NCBI GenBank assembly: GCA_964030785.1
Contig: OZ034978.1
Location: 12,699,953 to 12,763,952, forward strand
Reading direction: 5' to 3'
Source: Siderastrea siderea
Lineage: Eukaryota; Cnidaria; Anthozoa; Scleractinia; Rhizangiidae
Length of the DNA: 64,000 bases
Below the pieces are notes generated by a model, which worked only from the letters and a program-made list of their open reading frames with translations, had not been told where the DNA came from and did no database searches. Position numbers and translations under genes: made by a program. Positions 1 through 11,800 of the stretch are shown one piece after another (position 1 is the first letter of the stretch; each line of letters begins with the position of its first letter).

Positions 1-396
1 AAGAGTTACTACAATGTTCAAAGTTAGCAAGGTTTCTATTTTAAATTGCATTTTATCGTCAAACTTTTTTTTCTCAACTGTCCTTATCCTAAATCCTTGA
101 ATTTTACTGGCAAGTCAGCGCCATACGGACGTTACGGACCGCTGTCTCAAGAGCTCCAAATCATATCCATATATGCATTGAAACGGTACCGCAACAACAT
201 GCGAAAAGCAAGATCTCCTATGCATTGTTATTTAGATTGGCTAAGGGACTGATGTAGTTCATCTGGTGTCGCCTTATGAAAAGTAACACTCCTGTTTCAA
301 TTCAAGTCCAAAAACAGGAACAGAAAGAGACCCAAAGACTCTGTGGAGAGTAAAATGAATATTGTTGTACACTTACTGTGGATTTTTTTTTCCTAG

Positions 397-636
397 ATGA
401 AGCTTATGCTCGGTCTCAAGCAGAAAAACGGTAAACCGATTGTGGACAATTTCCGGCCGGTACAGCCACTCCACGGCCGAAAAGTCAAGGCTAGTTTCCA
501 GTCCCCGAATGGGAATGGAGGCGCTACCACAGCTCCAGCTGCAGAAGCCACCAGCCCTACTGTGGGCGCATCTGCTGTCAGGATGACCGCTGGCCTGTTT
601 TTCTCAATCCCGTTTGCTGCATTTTTCCTGCACTAG
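397..636 (+). CDS. Alpha carbonic anhydrase, C-terminal exon with GPI-anchor signal (partial gene)
   Basis: A pyrimidine-rich tract ending in AG at 395-396 is followed by an open frame that stops with TAG at 634-636. It encodes 79 residues. The stretch DNFRPVQPLHGRKVKASF is the hallmark C-terminal end of alpha carbonic anhydrases, the last strand after the zinc-binding fold. A Thr/Ala/Ser-rich linker follows, then a hydrophobic end (TAGLFFSIPFAAFFLH). That is the layout of a GPI-attachment signal, as in CA4-type membrane-anchored enzymes. The family hydrates CO2 to bicarbonate outside the cell; in corals such enzymes serve calcification and carbon supply to symbionts. The zinc histidines and active site would lie on exons left of position 1, and none are visible at 1-360. 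The ATG at 397 is an internal codon of the exon, not the start of the protein. Omega site and isoform are unknown. Confidence 0.8.
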   Translation: MKLMLGLKQKNGKPIVDNFRPVQPLHGRKVKASFQSPNGNGGATTAPAAEATSPTVGASAVRMTAGLFFSIPFAAFFLH

Positions 637-2100
637 TTCGAAATCAAGTGATTGTTGTAGTACTTTACCAATTCCATTTGTCTAGAGAAAAAGAGTTGAT
701 TTGAATAACGCCTTTCACAGGAGCCTTTTCTAACTTGTATTACAATGCAATCAAACGGGACTTCAGGTACGGCAGTTTTGCAGTTTCTGCCTGAAATGTT
801 CAACTACATTGTAATGCAACTGAGAAAAACGTATTTGTGAAAAAGATCCACTGACTGTTAGAAGTACGGGGGCTTACTCGCAGAGGGTAGGGTTGAGGTC
901 TGCGCTTTCCCAAAGTGCGTTGTTTTAGGCTGTTTTAGTTGAAAATGTAGAGATTTCTGCTGTCTAGTTTTAAATTAGAGCGTGTTTTACGTACTGGTTT
1001 TGAAAGTTTTGGTTTAAAATTAGGGAATGTTTCGCGTACTGGTCAAATAATTGGTATCGATTTTGATCATTTGGGACTCAAATACGGCCTTCGCCATAAG
1101 TAGTTGGGAAGGCTGTGAACATGTATATCGTTTGAAGAGGTTATGTTCCAAAAATGTAACTGACATGAGCGTTTGCCAATCCCCTCCCCTCCCCTCCCAC
1201 TTTTATTGTTGCACCATTACAGACCAGTCTTGTGCAGGTACTAAATTACACTTCACACGCCACATTGATGGGAGGAGGAACTGAAAGAGAATATAAATCA
1301 GAAGGGAGATTCAATGGCCTTCCCTTCACTTCTGGCGATGGCTGTGTTGACCTCTGGTATGGTTTGCCTCTTGATCTCAAAGAGGCGATAGTTTTCTGGC
1401 GTTTTGTTCTTGCGACTGAATACAGATGGTTAGGTCTGAGAATAGCGCAGGGATGCTGACCTCTGGGAGGTCTGTGCCACCGAAGATTTTAAGGAAAAAG
1501 TACAAATCAAAAGCTTGCCAATCAGAAGCAAAACATAAATCGTTGGTGACTTTATCTAGGAGCCTTTTCCCCCGCTTGGCATCGGTTACAAGGTTTTAGT
1601 TTGAGCCCTGATTGGTTTCTTTCGTTCCTCGAATTTGTTTTGATTGGTCAATTTCTATTCCTTTGGGTTTGATTTAACAAGTCAGTAGAAGCCGCTCCAG
1701 CTTCCGAATTCAGTTTTTTTAAAAACCTTAAAAGGTTTCAAAAACCTTTCTGTCTAGAGTTTTAATCAACTGATTTTAGACTTTTTTGCAGATTTATGAG
1801 TGAAATGGCGAATAAGAAGACCGACACTAAGGCCCCGCCCAAACCTTTAAAATTTTCTTTTCTTTTATTTGGAAAAGGAGATATAAAAAACGCGTTTCCA
1901 AAACGTTTCTTAAAACGCGAGTGCACCTTTATACTTTGTCGCTGTCCGTATGTAAACGATTGAAAAGTTTCTAAAAGACTTGTTACTTGAACAAACGGTG
2001 TTGAGACACCGTTTTTCACAGACCGTTTCCAGTCGTAGGGACGGAAGTCCAAACTCTAAAATATGAGTCGTTTTCAGATGATAACGAATGGAGTCGTGTG
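637..2100. other. 3' flank and intergenic DNA, nothing recognised
   Basis: This presumably contains the 3' UTR of the carbonic anhydrase. No good second gene and no convincing polyadenylation signal were seen. A short CCCCT run lies at 1181-1199. The open frames here are short and show no family motif. Confidence 0.5.
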
Positions 2101-2104
2101 GACG

Positions 2105-2365
2105 GGGCCTAAAGTGGACTCACCACAGATAGCGTGACCTGGTGTAAATGTATCATCACATAAAGCGTAGATCAACCAAATAATGTCACCTGTTGTGACA
2201 GTAAATCACCACAAATAGTGCCACCTTTTGTAAAATCACAGAAAATAGGAGTTGATTGTTTTGTGACACTCACAGCAAATAGTGTGACGAAACCATCAAA
2301 GAAAGCGTGACCTCACGTGACAGAATCACCACAAACAACGTGACCTGGGGTGGCAGAATCGCTTA
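2105..2365. repeat. Degenerate minisatellite with caccacaaatagtgtgacc core
   Basis: Variants of tcaccacaaatagtgtgacc followed by tggtgtgacag recur about six times. Spacing is irregular at roughly 35-50 bp and the copies have drifted. No coding potential is seen. Confidence 0.55.
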
Positions 2366-2369
2366 CAGT

Positions 2370-3980
2370 AGCTCCTTAGATGCATAGGAAATTAATATTT
2401 TAGTTTCGTTTTGTTCAAACGGGTAGTGTACGCAACCAGAGCTTTTTAGCAATTAAAGGAAACAGTAGTGTTGACTGTGTTGCACTGTTTTAAGTTTGTT
2501 TTTGCGGCAGACCTGCACGGTTCCAAACCTCTAATTTCATTGGTCCCTATAACCTGCACCGTCTATTGTTATCAGGGTTAGGGCTATTGTTTCGTTCTCT
2601 ACCTATTGTTCTCCTCGACCAATCCTAGACCTCGTCTGGAAGCGGTGCGGGTCCTCCTCCCTGTTTTTGAGCCGACCGAAGCACCCAAACAAGCTTCCTG
2701 CCATTACTTACAGCCCCATTCGGGACATCCCGCGCGCCAGCCATAGTCCTTATCTTGATGCCAGTTTAGAATGGTCCGTGATTCATCCTCTCTTGTGGGT
2801 ACCTAACATCACTGTCTCCCATTTCAAATTCTTTTGAGAAATAGATTCTTTTTTAAGTGGAAAACGTTTTAGTCGCTATTTTTCAAAGGAAAATACAATA
2901 GGAACCTTAAGAAAATAATTAATGCTACATTAACCTTTTCGCTCCCAAGAGCGCCAAAAGATTAAACTCCGAGAAAAATTCCAAATTTCACTTTGCAAAT
3001 AAAGAAAAGCAAACAGAGCCATAGAAAAGTGCTGTTCAGAAAACTATCATTTGGATGATCACATTCTAAGATTTTATCCACAGACTCGAAATTTAGAACA
3101 AACATGTATAGCAACATAAACACCACCATATGCAAGTGATGTTCAAAAACTTTCCTTTAAACAGTCACATTTCCACAGATTCAAAACTAAGTAATCAGGA
3201 GATAACATTGTTTAAAAACTGCCTGCCTGTTTGATTTCGCATCATGAAAAGTAAACCCTGCTTATAGAGTTCAAAAGAAAGTGACAAGCCAAACACGACT
3301 ACACCTGGTCGCGGAGTCCATCGGTGACAGCTCAGAACTCTACTGATCTATTATCGCCTTGATCAATATAGGGAAAAGGTCTCTGGCCCTGACATTTTGG
3401 GCTTCCTGTATATTTACCTTGTTGTAACGATGAGGACTTTGCCTCAGGAAAAAACATATTACCGAGGGTATTACCGAAGGTGCCCAGTCTTCACAATGCA
3501 CTTCTTGCCTGTACTAGATTCTAAGTCCTTAGCTACATCGTCGTGACAAAAAAAATTGATGCGGATTTTTTCCCTTCTTTCTTAAAAAAACTTGTTTTAA
3601 TTTCTACAGGAAAAGATCTTAATCGCCGATTTTGACATTAGGCAGGCCTACCGTCCACCGTAGGCATCTTCGTTTCGCTGCTAAATGAACCCTTTCATTG
3701 TTTTATACATAATAACATAACGCCCATTAACCTTACGTCTTCCCAAAGGTATCCAAAATTGACTTAAAGCCGCATTGTTGGAAAACACTGACAAACAAGT
3801 TTCTTAGGTAAGTACTGCTGCTGCTGCTACTGGTAAAACATCAGAGTTTCATTCACGGATTAAGGTAGAATCACCTCTCGACTCCAGGATTCATCACCCC
3901 TTAGCTCCAGTAAATAAATTTTTCAAAATTCTCCCACCTCCACTTGTGCTCACCCTGCCCTCTCGTTCCACTAATTTACC
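2370..3980. other. Intergenic DNA, nothing recognised
   Basis: No exon-like frame with splice sites, RNA gene or clear repeat was found. A small run of CTG triplets lies near 3820. The right end borders the decayed copies of the RNF25 tail exon. Confidence 0.4.
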
Positions 3981-3984
3981 CAGA

Positions 3985-4560
3985 CCAGGAGGAGGCCTTG
4001 ACTGAGATGGACTTTTTTTCGAAGCCTGGAGGGAGTGGTGGAAATCATTTGCAGACAGTTCATACCCCCTTTATCGGCCACTGTATTCTCACTTGGATCT
4101 TCCATTGTGCAAGATTGTAATGGCCAAATCTTCGTGCTTCATTTACGGGTTCACAAAGCTCGCCTCGTGGCTCTAATGAACTTCAAAATTTGCCTACTGC
4201 CACGGTATTGGTCAGCTTCCAATTGATTCACTTGAGCTCGGTCCCAGCCTTTCTGTTGGTCTACTAAATCCCAGAAAAGGTCTTGGATAAGTAGAACGTT
4301 TTTCAAACCCTGGAAGGGAATAGCTTGGACAGCTCACACCTCCTTTATCGGCTACTAAACTTACTCTCAAAATCAGGGGGAGGCATGCGAGCCTCGCCCT
4401 TATTAGTCATCCAAGTCCCCTTGTCACCTGGATTGAGTGGCTAAGTCTCGGGGTTTCATTTACGGGTTCGATCACAAGTATTGCCTCATGGCTCCAAGAA
4501 TTTCGAAATTTGCATACTGCCACGTTTTTGGTCAGCTGGCGATTGATTGACTTGTGCTCG
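3985..4560 (-). repeat. Two decayed tandem copies of the RNF25 tail-exon end
   Basis: The 3' end of the RNF25 coding exon (about 4560-4720) is repeated twice downstream in the same orientation. Landmarks recur about 285-320 bp apart. The PPPGF-encoding tract on the plus strand (ccaggaggaggcct) is seen near 3985, in altered form near 4270, and in the functional exon near 4591. The tract atttacgggttc starts near 4141 and again near 4458. The copies lack an open frame and would lie in the 3' UTR or just beyond it. They show how the PPPGF motifs were multiplied by unequal tandem duplication. Confidence 0.7.
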
Positions 4561-5884
4561 CCGCTGACCCTTCTACTGTTTTACCAAACCCAGGAGGAGG
4601 CCTCGGATGAGAAGTTCGTTTTTCAAACCCTGGAGGGGGTCTTGGGGAATCATTTGTAACCAGTTCACACCCCCCTTTATCGGGCACTGTATTCTCAAAT
4701 CCAGGGGGAGGCTTACGAGCCTTGCTCTTAACGATTGTCCAAGTCTCCTTGTCACTTGGACCTTCCTGACGAGTAGTTGGTTTGTCAGGGGAAGGCTTGG
4801 CACCTTCTACTGGCCGCGTTTTGGCACTTTGGCTAATGGCTTCTCCAGAAGAAGTCTTATTTTTATTCGGGTCCTTGCCACCATCTTGCAGTTCACTTTT
4901 ACTTTCAGCAGATGCCCTGCTCTTTCCCGATCTTCCTTTTCCTCTCTTGCCAGATTTTGGTCCTTCCCCGTTGAAATTTTGACTTGGACCGTTATTGCTT
5001 CTCCCAGCTTCAGCATCCCTTCCAGCCTTTTCTAAAAGCCCTGAAACAGAAGTGTTTTTAGCAGATTTCACTTCAAACTGATCTTCACCTTTTTTTGCAT
5101 CCGCACAAGAAGCAAGCCCATTTAACTGCTCTTCAGTCTCTTTAACAATTGCCTTTCCTCTGTCCTTCTTTGAGTCTTTTTCACCATCTTGGAATTCACT
5201 TTTCCTTTCACCAGATGTTCTGTTCCTTCCCGACCTTCCTCTTCCTTTCCTACCAGATCTCGGTCTTTCCTCGTTAGAATTTTGCAATGGACTGCTGTTA
5301 TTACTCCTACCAGGTACGTCCCTTCCAACCTTCTCTGACAACTCTACCAAAGAATTATTATCTGATTCACTTTCTGTATGAGGATCATCTTGTTTGGCAT
5401 CCGCACATAAGAGAAAACTAGTCCCCTGCTCTTCAGATTCTTTAGCAGCTTTTACTCTGTCTTTCTGTTTTGTACTTCTAGGTCTATCGTTTCCCATTAC
5501 TCGTTTTTTCTCCGGTTTATCCCCCTCTACAACTGCTTTTTCTCTGTCTGTCAGTTCTGTACTTCTAGGTCTATCGTATCCTGTTATTTGTTTTTTCTCC
5601 GGTTTTCTTTGCTCGTTATGTTTAAACCTTTCTTCTCCTGGTTTATTTCCAGCCGGACGCCGAGGGCCTCGAGAGTTCTGTAAGTTTTTAGGAAACTCTC
5701 TTTTGTCTTTCTTTTCCAGTTTGTCGTTGCGAGTAGGGTTATTTGGTTCCTTAGTTTCCTTGGTCATATCTGGCCGCTTAGGAACATTATTTGTAGGGGG
5801 TTCCGCGACGAGTTTCGTTTTTACTGTGTCTGTCGCGGGACCCGTAGAGGGGTCGCCATCAGGTAATGATTCCTCTTGACGAAC
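4532..5884 (-). CDS. RNF25: RNF25 exon 10: disordered, repeat-built tail with three PPPGF motifs
   Basis: This one 1353-nt exon encodes residues 251-700, rich in Lys, Arg, Glu, Ser and Gly and with no predicted fold. Three levels of internal repetition are visible. A 28-30 residue unit containing KPEKK...G.DRPRST occurs twice (about 343-398). A unit of about 97 residues occurs twice (391-487 and 490-588); each has CADAK, an EK.GRD..GRSNN stretch, an SGRKGRGRSG or SGKRGKGRSG basic patch, and an SE(F/L)QDG end. At the C terminus PPPGF occurs three times (642-646, 666-670, 679-683). PPGF-type motifs are known ligands of GYF domains such as those of GIGYF1/2. The basic KGRGRSG patches suggest RNA or ribosome contact; that is inference. 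The frame is intact over 450 codons. Confidence 0.85.
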   Translation of the reverse strand, partial: VRQEESLPDGDPSTGPATDTVKTKLVAEPPTNNVPKRPDMTKETKEPNNPTRNDKLEKKDKREFPKNLQNSRGPRRPAGNKPGEERFKHNEQRKPEKKQITGYDRPRSTELTDREKAVVEGDKPEKKRVMGNDRPRSTKQKDRVKAAKESEEQGTSFLLCADAKQDDPHTESESDNNSLVELSEKVGRDVPGRSNNSSPLQNSNEERPRSGRKGRGRSGRNRTSGERKSEFQDGEKDSKKDRGKAIVKETEEQLNGLASCADAKKGEDQFEVKSAKNTSVSGLLEKAGRDAEAGRSNNGPSQNFNGEGPKSGKRGKGRSGKSRASAESKSELQDGGKDPNKNKTSSGEAISQSAKTRPVEGAKPSPDKPTTRQEGPSDKETWTIVKSKARKPPPGFENTVPDKGGCELVTNDSPRPPPGFEKRTSHPRPPPGFGKTVEGSAASTSQSIAS

Positions 5885-8800
5885 CTGCCAACAAACAGAC
5901 ATGACGTTAGATTAACGTATTTCAATGGTTTTCGTAAATTGACTGACCAACGTAATTATCTGTGATATCTGTGGTACTATTGTACTACTTATTATATAAG
6001 GCAAGCTGGCTATACGTTTCGACTCTGTGGTGCAAATCCTCAGGGACTAAAAGGCTACCAACAGTATAAGGTGGTTCTAACTTCATCCGGTCTGTGAATG
6101 AAATCCTTATGCAAGACCATTCAAATAAAAAGCCTATCGAGAAGAACTTAGTTTTTACTTATCAATATAGCTCTTAGTTGTTTATCAGTATTTTGCTAAG
6201 ACATACCGAAGTTATATCGATCAAAAATTTATTTCTTTCTTGTTCGATGTCTATGACTCCGCCTTTCCGCTTTTGCTTCTCGAACAAGGAGGCCATCTTC
6301 TTCTGAAGTTTCCTCATTTCTTCACTGGGCTTATAAACAATCTGGGGGTAATAAACAGATCGTAACAATCAATTAAACTGAAAGCCAAGCTAACAAGGAT
6401 GACCTGCTTATTCAAGGTGAGCTTCTGAATTCGTTTCATGTATGTCAGCTCTTGTTGACTTCATCCGTTTAAATATTACTGGCACTATTAATATTTTATA
6501 AACTTTGAGAATCATAGAGAACAATTTTCAACACACCTCGTCTTCCTTCACCTCAAATGATGCAGCAGCTTGCAGTTCTGTGAGATTGTAGGTGATTGGC
6601 AGTCGGCACATGGGACATTCTACCTGTGGAGTCAATCGAGTGTCATACGTTGCTCACTCAAAACCAACATAATAAATCTTTTCCCAAATCTACTATGTCT
6701 TACTGGTAACTGGTTTGAATCCTTAATCACAATATAGCTGGTTATCAACAAGTGCTAATATCATGGTCATATCATGTGCATTCACAGATAAGACATCATC
6801 TTAGGCCAAAATCAACATACGAATTAGCCTAGTCCCCAGTCCCCCATTTTCCTCCCTCGTTCTCGCTCCCCTTCCCCTTCACCGTTTACGCCCGCTATGC
6901 AGGCTACATACAAATTCAACATTGATGTTTACACCTGAGAACAAAAGAGAAGTCGAACCAACATCATTCAACAGGGAGGCCAAACGCGCTCAATATGTTG
7001 AATTGAACAATGTTAAATGGTGCTGAATGGAAATGCTGCATCTGCTTGTCCGAGGCCTTGACTCACGTTTGCATTCAGGTTATACGTTATTTTTTCGTGT
7101 GTTTTTGTTTGTTTGTTTGTTTGTTTGTTTGTTTGTCTTTTCTTAATTCATACTTCAACTTTGGCATTAGCCTATAAAAAAATATTGAACAAATGCTTAA
7201 CAGAAAAATGTTCCTTTTTTGCTGACGATCACTCATTTCACTTTGAAGTTTATCCTAACTTAGGGGCCGATTACATGAGGCGGGCTGGCCCGCTTAGCCG
7301 GGCTGGCTCGGTTTGCCAGGATCTCGGCACGTCTGTGAAACACACTAAAATTCAACTTCGCGATTACATGGAAAAATTTCAGCCCGGCTAGCTGGGATCC
7401 CGGCATCGCGATGCCGGGATCCCGGCTAGCCGGGATGAAAATTTACTATGTAATCGCGATTGCCGGGCCAGCCCGGCTAGCCGGGCCAACACTTTCTCGT
7501 CACTAAATTTCGCTTCAGAGCAAAATGGCTCACCAGAAGATCGATATTTCTCTTTCTATATAACACACAAAGGTTTATCAGACCATAAAGCTACGTAAAA
7601 CTGAAAATGATACGCCAAAATAATGGGTTGGCGAGAATAAGAACACTTGATTCATGCTCTTCGGTGTAGCCATCTTTTCACACGACAGCTTCTAAATTTA
7701 GCCGCAGGCGGGCTGGCCCGGCTCATGTAATACCGGGCTGAGCCGTCATCTCGGCAGACAGAGCCAGCCCTTCTACCGAGCAAGCCCGGCTCATGTAATC
7801 GGCCCCTTAGTTACATTGCACTTCGAGTATCTCGGCTTGAAGCCTTCTTGACTGGAAGCCTGATAAAATGCTGAGGGGTGACCTACATAAATAACACAAC
7901 AGTCTTACCTTAGTCTTGTCTTCACCTGTATCTTGTTGTTGAAGTGAAAATTCTATGTAGCGTGCTAAGCAGCCACAGTGAAAGTAGTGATAGCACACTG
8001 TCTTGGTGAATTCATGACTGTCCTGTGGTAGGAGATTTAACCCTTTTAGCCACAAAATCCTCCTGCATGTTCTCCTCACTGTTTTCAATAAGTTTCTTGT
8101 TATGATATTGGGAGAATTTGATTAAACATCATTTCATTTTGACTTTGCTGATCGTTTTCTGTATTCTCATGACCTGTATGTTTGTTCAAGTACTGATATT
8201 GTAAAGGAGAAATTAGATGTTTGTCACTATTGGGGCTTACAGGGTTACAGAGTTTTGGGCAAGCTGTTTAAGGCACCATCCACAGGTTCCAATTTTCCAA
8301 CATTTTTATTTAAACAGGTGCTTTTTTGTAGATCCAACCGTAGACAATCAAAATTACACCAAATAGGAAAAAGAAACGCCTGACTACAAGGGAGAATTAT
8401 GACTTTTGAATTATCATTTTCAAGTGGGCAACAAAAATGGACCAAAACATTATTTACTACAAAAATTTTATAACACAGTTTGGTCTTCAGTCCACAAGCA
8501 AAAAATAAAAAATATAGATTTTTGAAAACGATAACATGACAACCTGAGAACATAAAAATTACAAATTTCCAACCATTTTCTATCGCTTATATTTGGCCAG
8601 TAAAAGCAAATGAAAACGCACAGGTTTGAAAACGTTTCTAAGAATCTCCTGTACGAAGAATATACATGTGGATTAGATGGACAATGAAAGTAACATGACA
8701 ATAAAATGGCAGGACAGGGTGAGCATGAAGAAATACGTGGGTGATGCCAAGAGAAGGAAAGGAAGCCCTCAACTTCCAGACCAAATTGCACACTACAACG

Positions 8801-11800
8801 TTGGCTTTTAAGGAGACAGGAGAAAGGAAAACCAGGAGAAAACCCTCAGAGCAGTGACAAAACCCAACAATACGCCCAGCCCACATAAGGTGTCAACTCT
8901 AGAATTCAAACCAGAAAACATGGGTGGGAGGCAAGTGCTCTCACCACTGCATAATTCATGTCCCCCTTAGCTGTGCACAAGTATCATCACATTTTGTGCT
9001 GTGCACTGATTTGTTTTGCCGTGTCCAAACTTGTAAACCATAGACTAACAGCAGTCGTTATTTTCTCCAAGGACAGAGCACATGAAGAATTGTAAAGGAC
9101 GAGATCCAAGTGGTGAAGAGCTCTGCAAGCCACCACGAACAAGGGTGTGCCTTGTTCCTTGAAACAACCGAGTACAAGTTGAGGTTAACGGAGAATGTTC
9201 TTCAGTTCAGTGTTCCTGGCTTTACAAACTTACCTGAAAGTGACAGAGGCAAATGGCACAAGCACAGCTGGGCACATTGTTGTCAGTTAAACTTTCCTTG
9301 GCATACTAATAAAATAAAATCATCAAATACTGCATTTAGTTCTTTAATTTGTTAAAATTTGCTACAGTTAAAATGTCTAGGGTGTTAATACTACATGTAA
9401 AGCAATGACAAGTCAGAAAGCCATAATAATAAGATGAATTTTGATCATATGAGGCATGCTCTGATTGGTTGCACATCATTTACAAGGTTCCGTAAACACA
9501 AGTTTGGAATAATTTAGAAAAGAAAAAAACAATTTGTGGTTGCATAATCTGGTACATTGTATAAACACTTTTCAAATTCTTTTAAAACACTCTTTTATGC
9601 CTAATTTTCCATTTCTCATTTCACAGTGTACATATATGCAAATTTTATTCCAAGTGTATTTTACACCAGTGTCTTTGAAAGAAACAGTAAGTTGGAAAGT
9701 TAGCACTCATACGATTGGTGTTGATGATGATGAGAATGACGACAACGACAACAACAATGGTGGTGGTGAAGGTGATGGTGATAGCAATATTTAATAACAT
9801 ATTTATTATACTTATAACATGGACAGGTCAAAATAATTAAGGAAGTGATCACCAAAGATGGATTGTCTTGACATTTAAACAAGTTCTCCAAACTTGTACT
9901 CAACAAAATATATGGAGAGCAGTAAGGAGAATTTGTATGATGATGCTAATTTACAGTCAAGACCATGACCAAACCCAGTTGTGACACGCCTTATCTCAGT
10001 GCATTTTTCTAACAGTTCAACGGAGCTCACCTCTATAAGCTCATATAACATAGGTCTTCCAAGGCAACTTTCTGCAAGTTCTCTAAGGTTTGACAAAATG
10101 CTGAAAAACAAAACACACAGTAGTACAGGAGAAGGCATTGCAATGAAAATGTAATCATTTTCAAGCCATAATAGCTTCAAAACTGTACTCTCTGAGGAGC
10201 CCCAAATAACAACCCTGCCCTTGCACTCTCGGTACACTGTACCAGTTAAACTTTGTAAGGTAGAGGTAATGTCACACACGAGCCAAGAAGGCCCACACAG
10301 CCACAGCTTATCCCGGTTTCTGTAGCATGAAACAACTGAGAGTATTGCTACTCCCTGCTAGATGGGCTGCTAGTCCATTGCAGGGTTACCACCAGCAGTA
10401 CGTTGCCGGTACCCATTTATACACCCGAGTGGAGAGAGACAATGTGGGGTGAAGTTTCTTGTCTGAGGAAACAACACAATGCCAAGGACTGGGCATCAAC
10501 CCACCAACCTTCAGATCTGAAGTCCAACACGCTAACCACTAACTCCTCTGCACCCCCAATTAAAATTTTGCAATCTTCCAAGTTTCCCTCACTGCAATTT
10601 GAGGATGGCTTGTTGATCAAGCTTCAACATCCAATTGAAAGCTGTTGACAGTCCAACCCACAATTGACAAGGATCACAACTGTCAGGTTGTCAACTGGTT
10701 ACCTGTCAATGTGAGCATCAGATAATCCTCTGGGAGTCTTGATATGAATGGACGGCAAAACTGAAGGGTACTGAAAGAAAAACAAGGTGCAAATCTGTTG
10801 TGAACTTATGTCAAAATAAGTGAGTCAAGTGGTTTTATAGAAAAGTAGCAGTACAGGTTCCCAACAATCGATTTCTTAGTGTTGTAGCAGGATGTAGTTT
10901 GGTGAAGTATAAAGTTGGTATAAGTAAGTCTAGTGTGTTTATAGAAAAGAAGCAGTCCATTTCCTCAACAATCGATTTCTTAATGTTGTAACAGGACGTA
11001 AACTGGTGAAGTATCTGACTCATCCCTAATCGTCTTCATGACGTGATAGCAAGGGTGACTACCCACCACACCTTGTGCTCCAATGCCGCGCGCATCATGA
11101 AAAGTAATTAAGACGACTGGGGACAAGTCAGGGTGAAGTATGGCAAATGGGAACACAGGCCAGAACTGTTAGGAATTTCTGTCTTGTAATGGAGAAGAGG
11201 TGCAGAGCAAGTTTCAACAGGAAAGGTCTGCCTGGGTAAGGTAAAGTCACGCATCCAATCCCCACGACTGAAGGAGCCATGAGGTTCATCAAATCAGCAC
11301 TTAACTCCAGTTTCCATAGCATGACGCGACTAGGAGCATCACTACTCCTGCTTGGATGGGATGCTAGTCCATCACAGGGGTACCCCCAGGTTTTTTTAGT
11401 TAGGATTACCTAACAGTTAGCCGGCACCCATTTATACACCTGGGAAGACAGAGACAATGTGGAGTAAAGCTTCTTGCGTAAGGAAACAACATGATACAAT
11501 GGAAAGTCCAATCGAAAGAAATGTGTAATGACTACTATGTTACCGCGCCTCTACTCAATCAATAAACAATTGAGTGCAGGAGCCGTCTTGTAGTAGTCAT
11601 ACATGTATATGTATAGGTAGTGTTCCACCCAGGAGCATGATACATGATCAAAGGAAGACTCCAACCTCTACTAGTTAGATGAGATAACTGTAATTATAAA
11701 TAATTCGGAAATAATAAGGAAACAACAATATACAATGCAGAGACTAAGCCTCGAACCACCGACTCTTTGATCTCCGAATGGAAAGTCCAATCGAAAGAAA

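Noticed and set aside
4607..5879. Plus-strand frames of 142 and 161 codons
   Set aside because: They are antisense shadows of the long RNF25 tail exon, whose minus-strand frame continues a well-supported domain order.
9875..10279. Minus-strand frame of 134 codons as a gene of its own
   Set aside because: Only 10031-10100 is coding, as RNF25 exon 5 with proper splice sites; the rest is read-through into introns.
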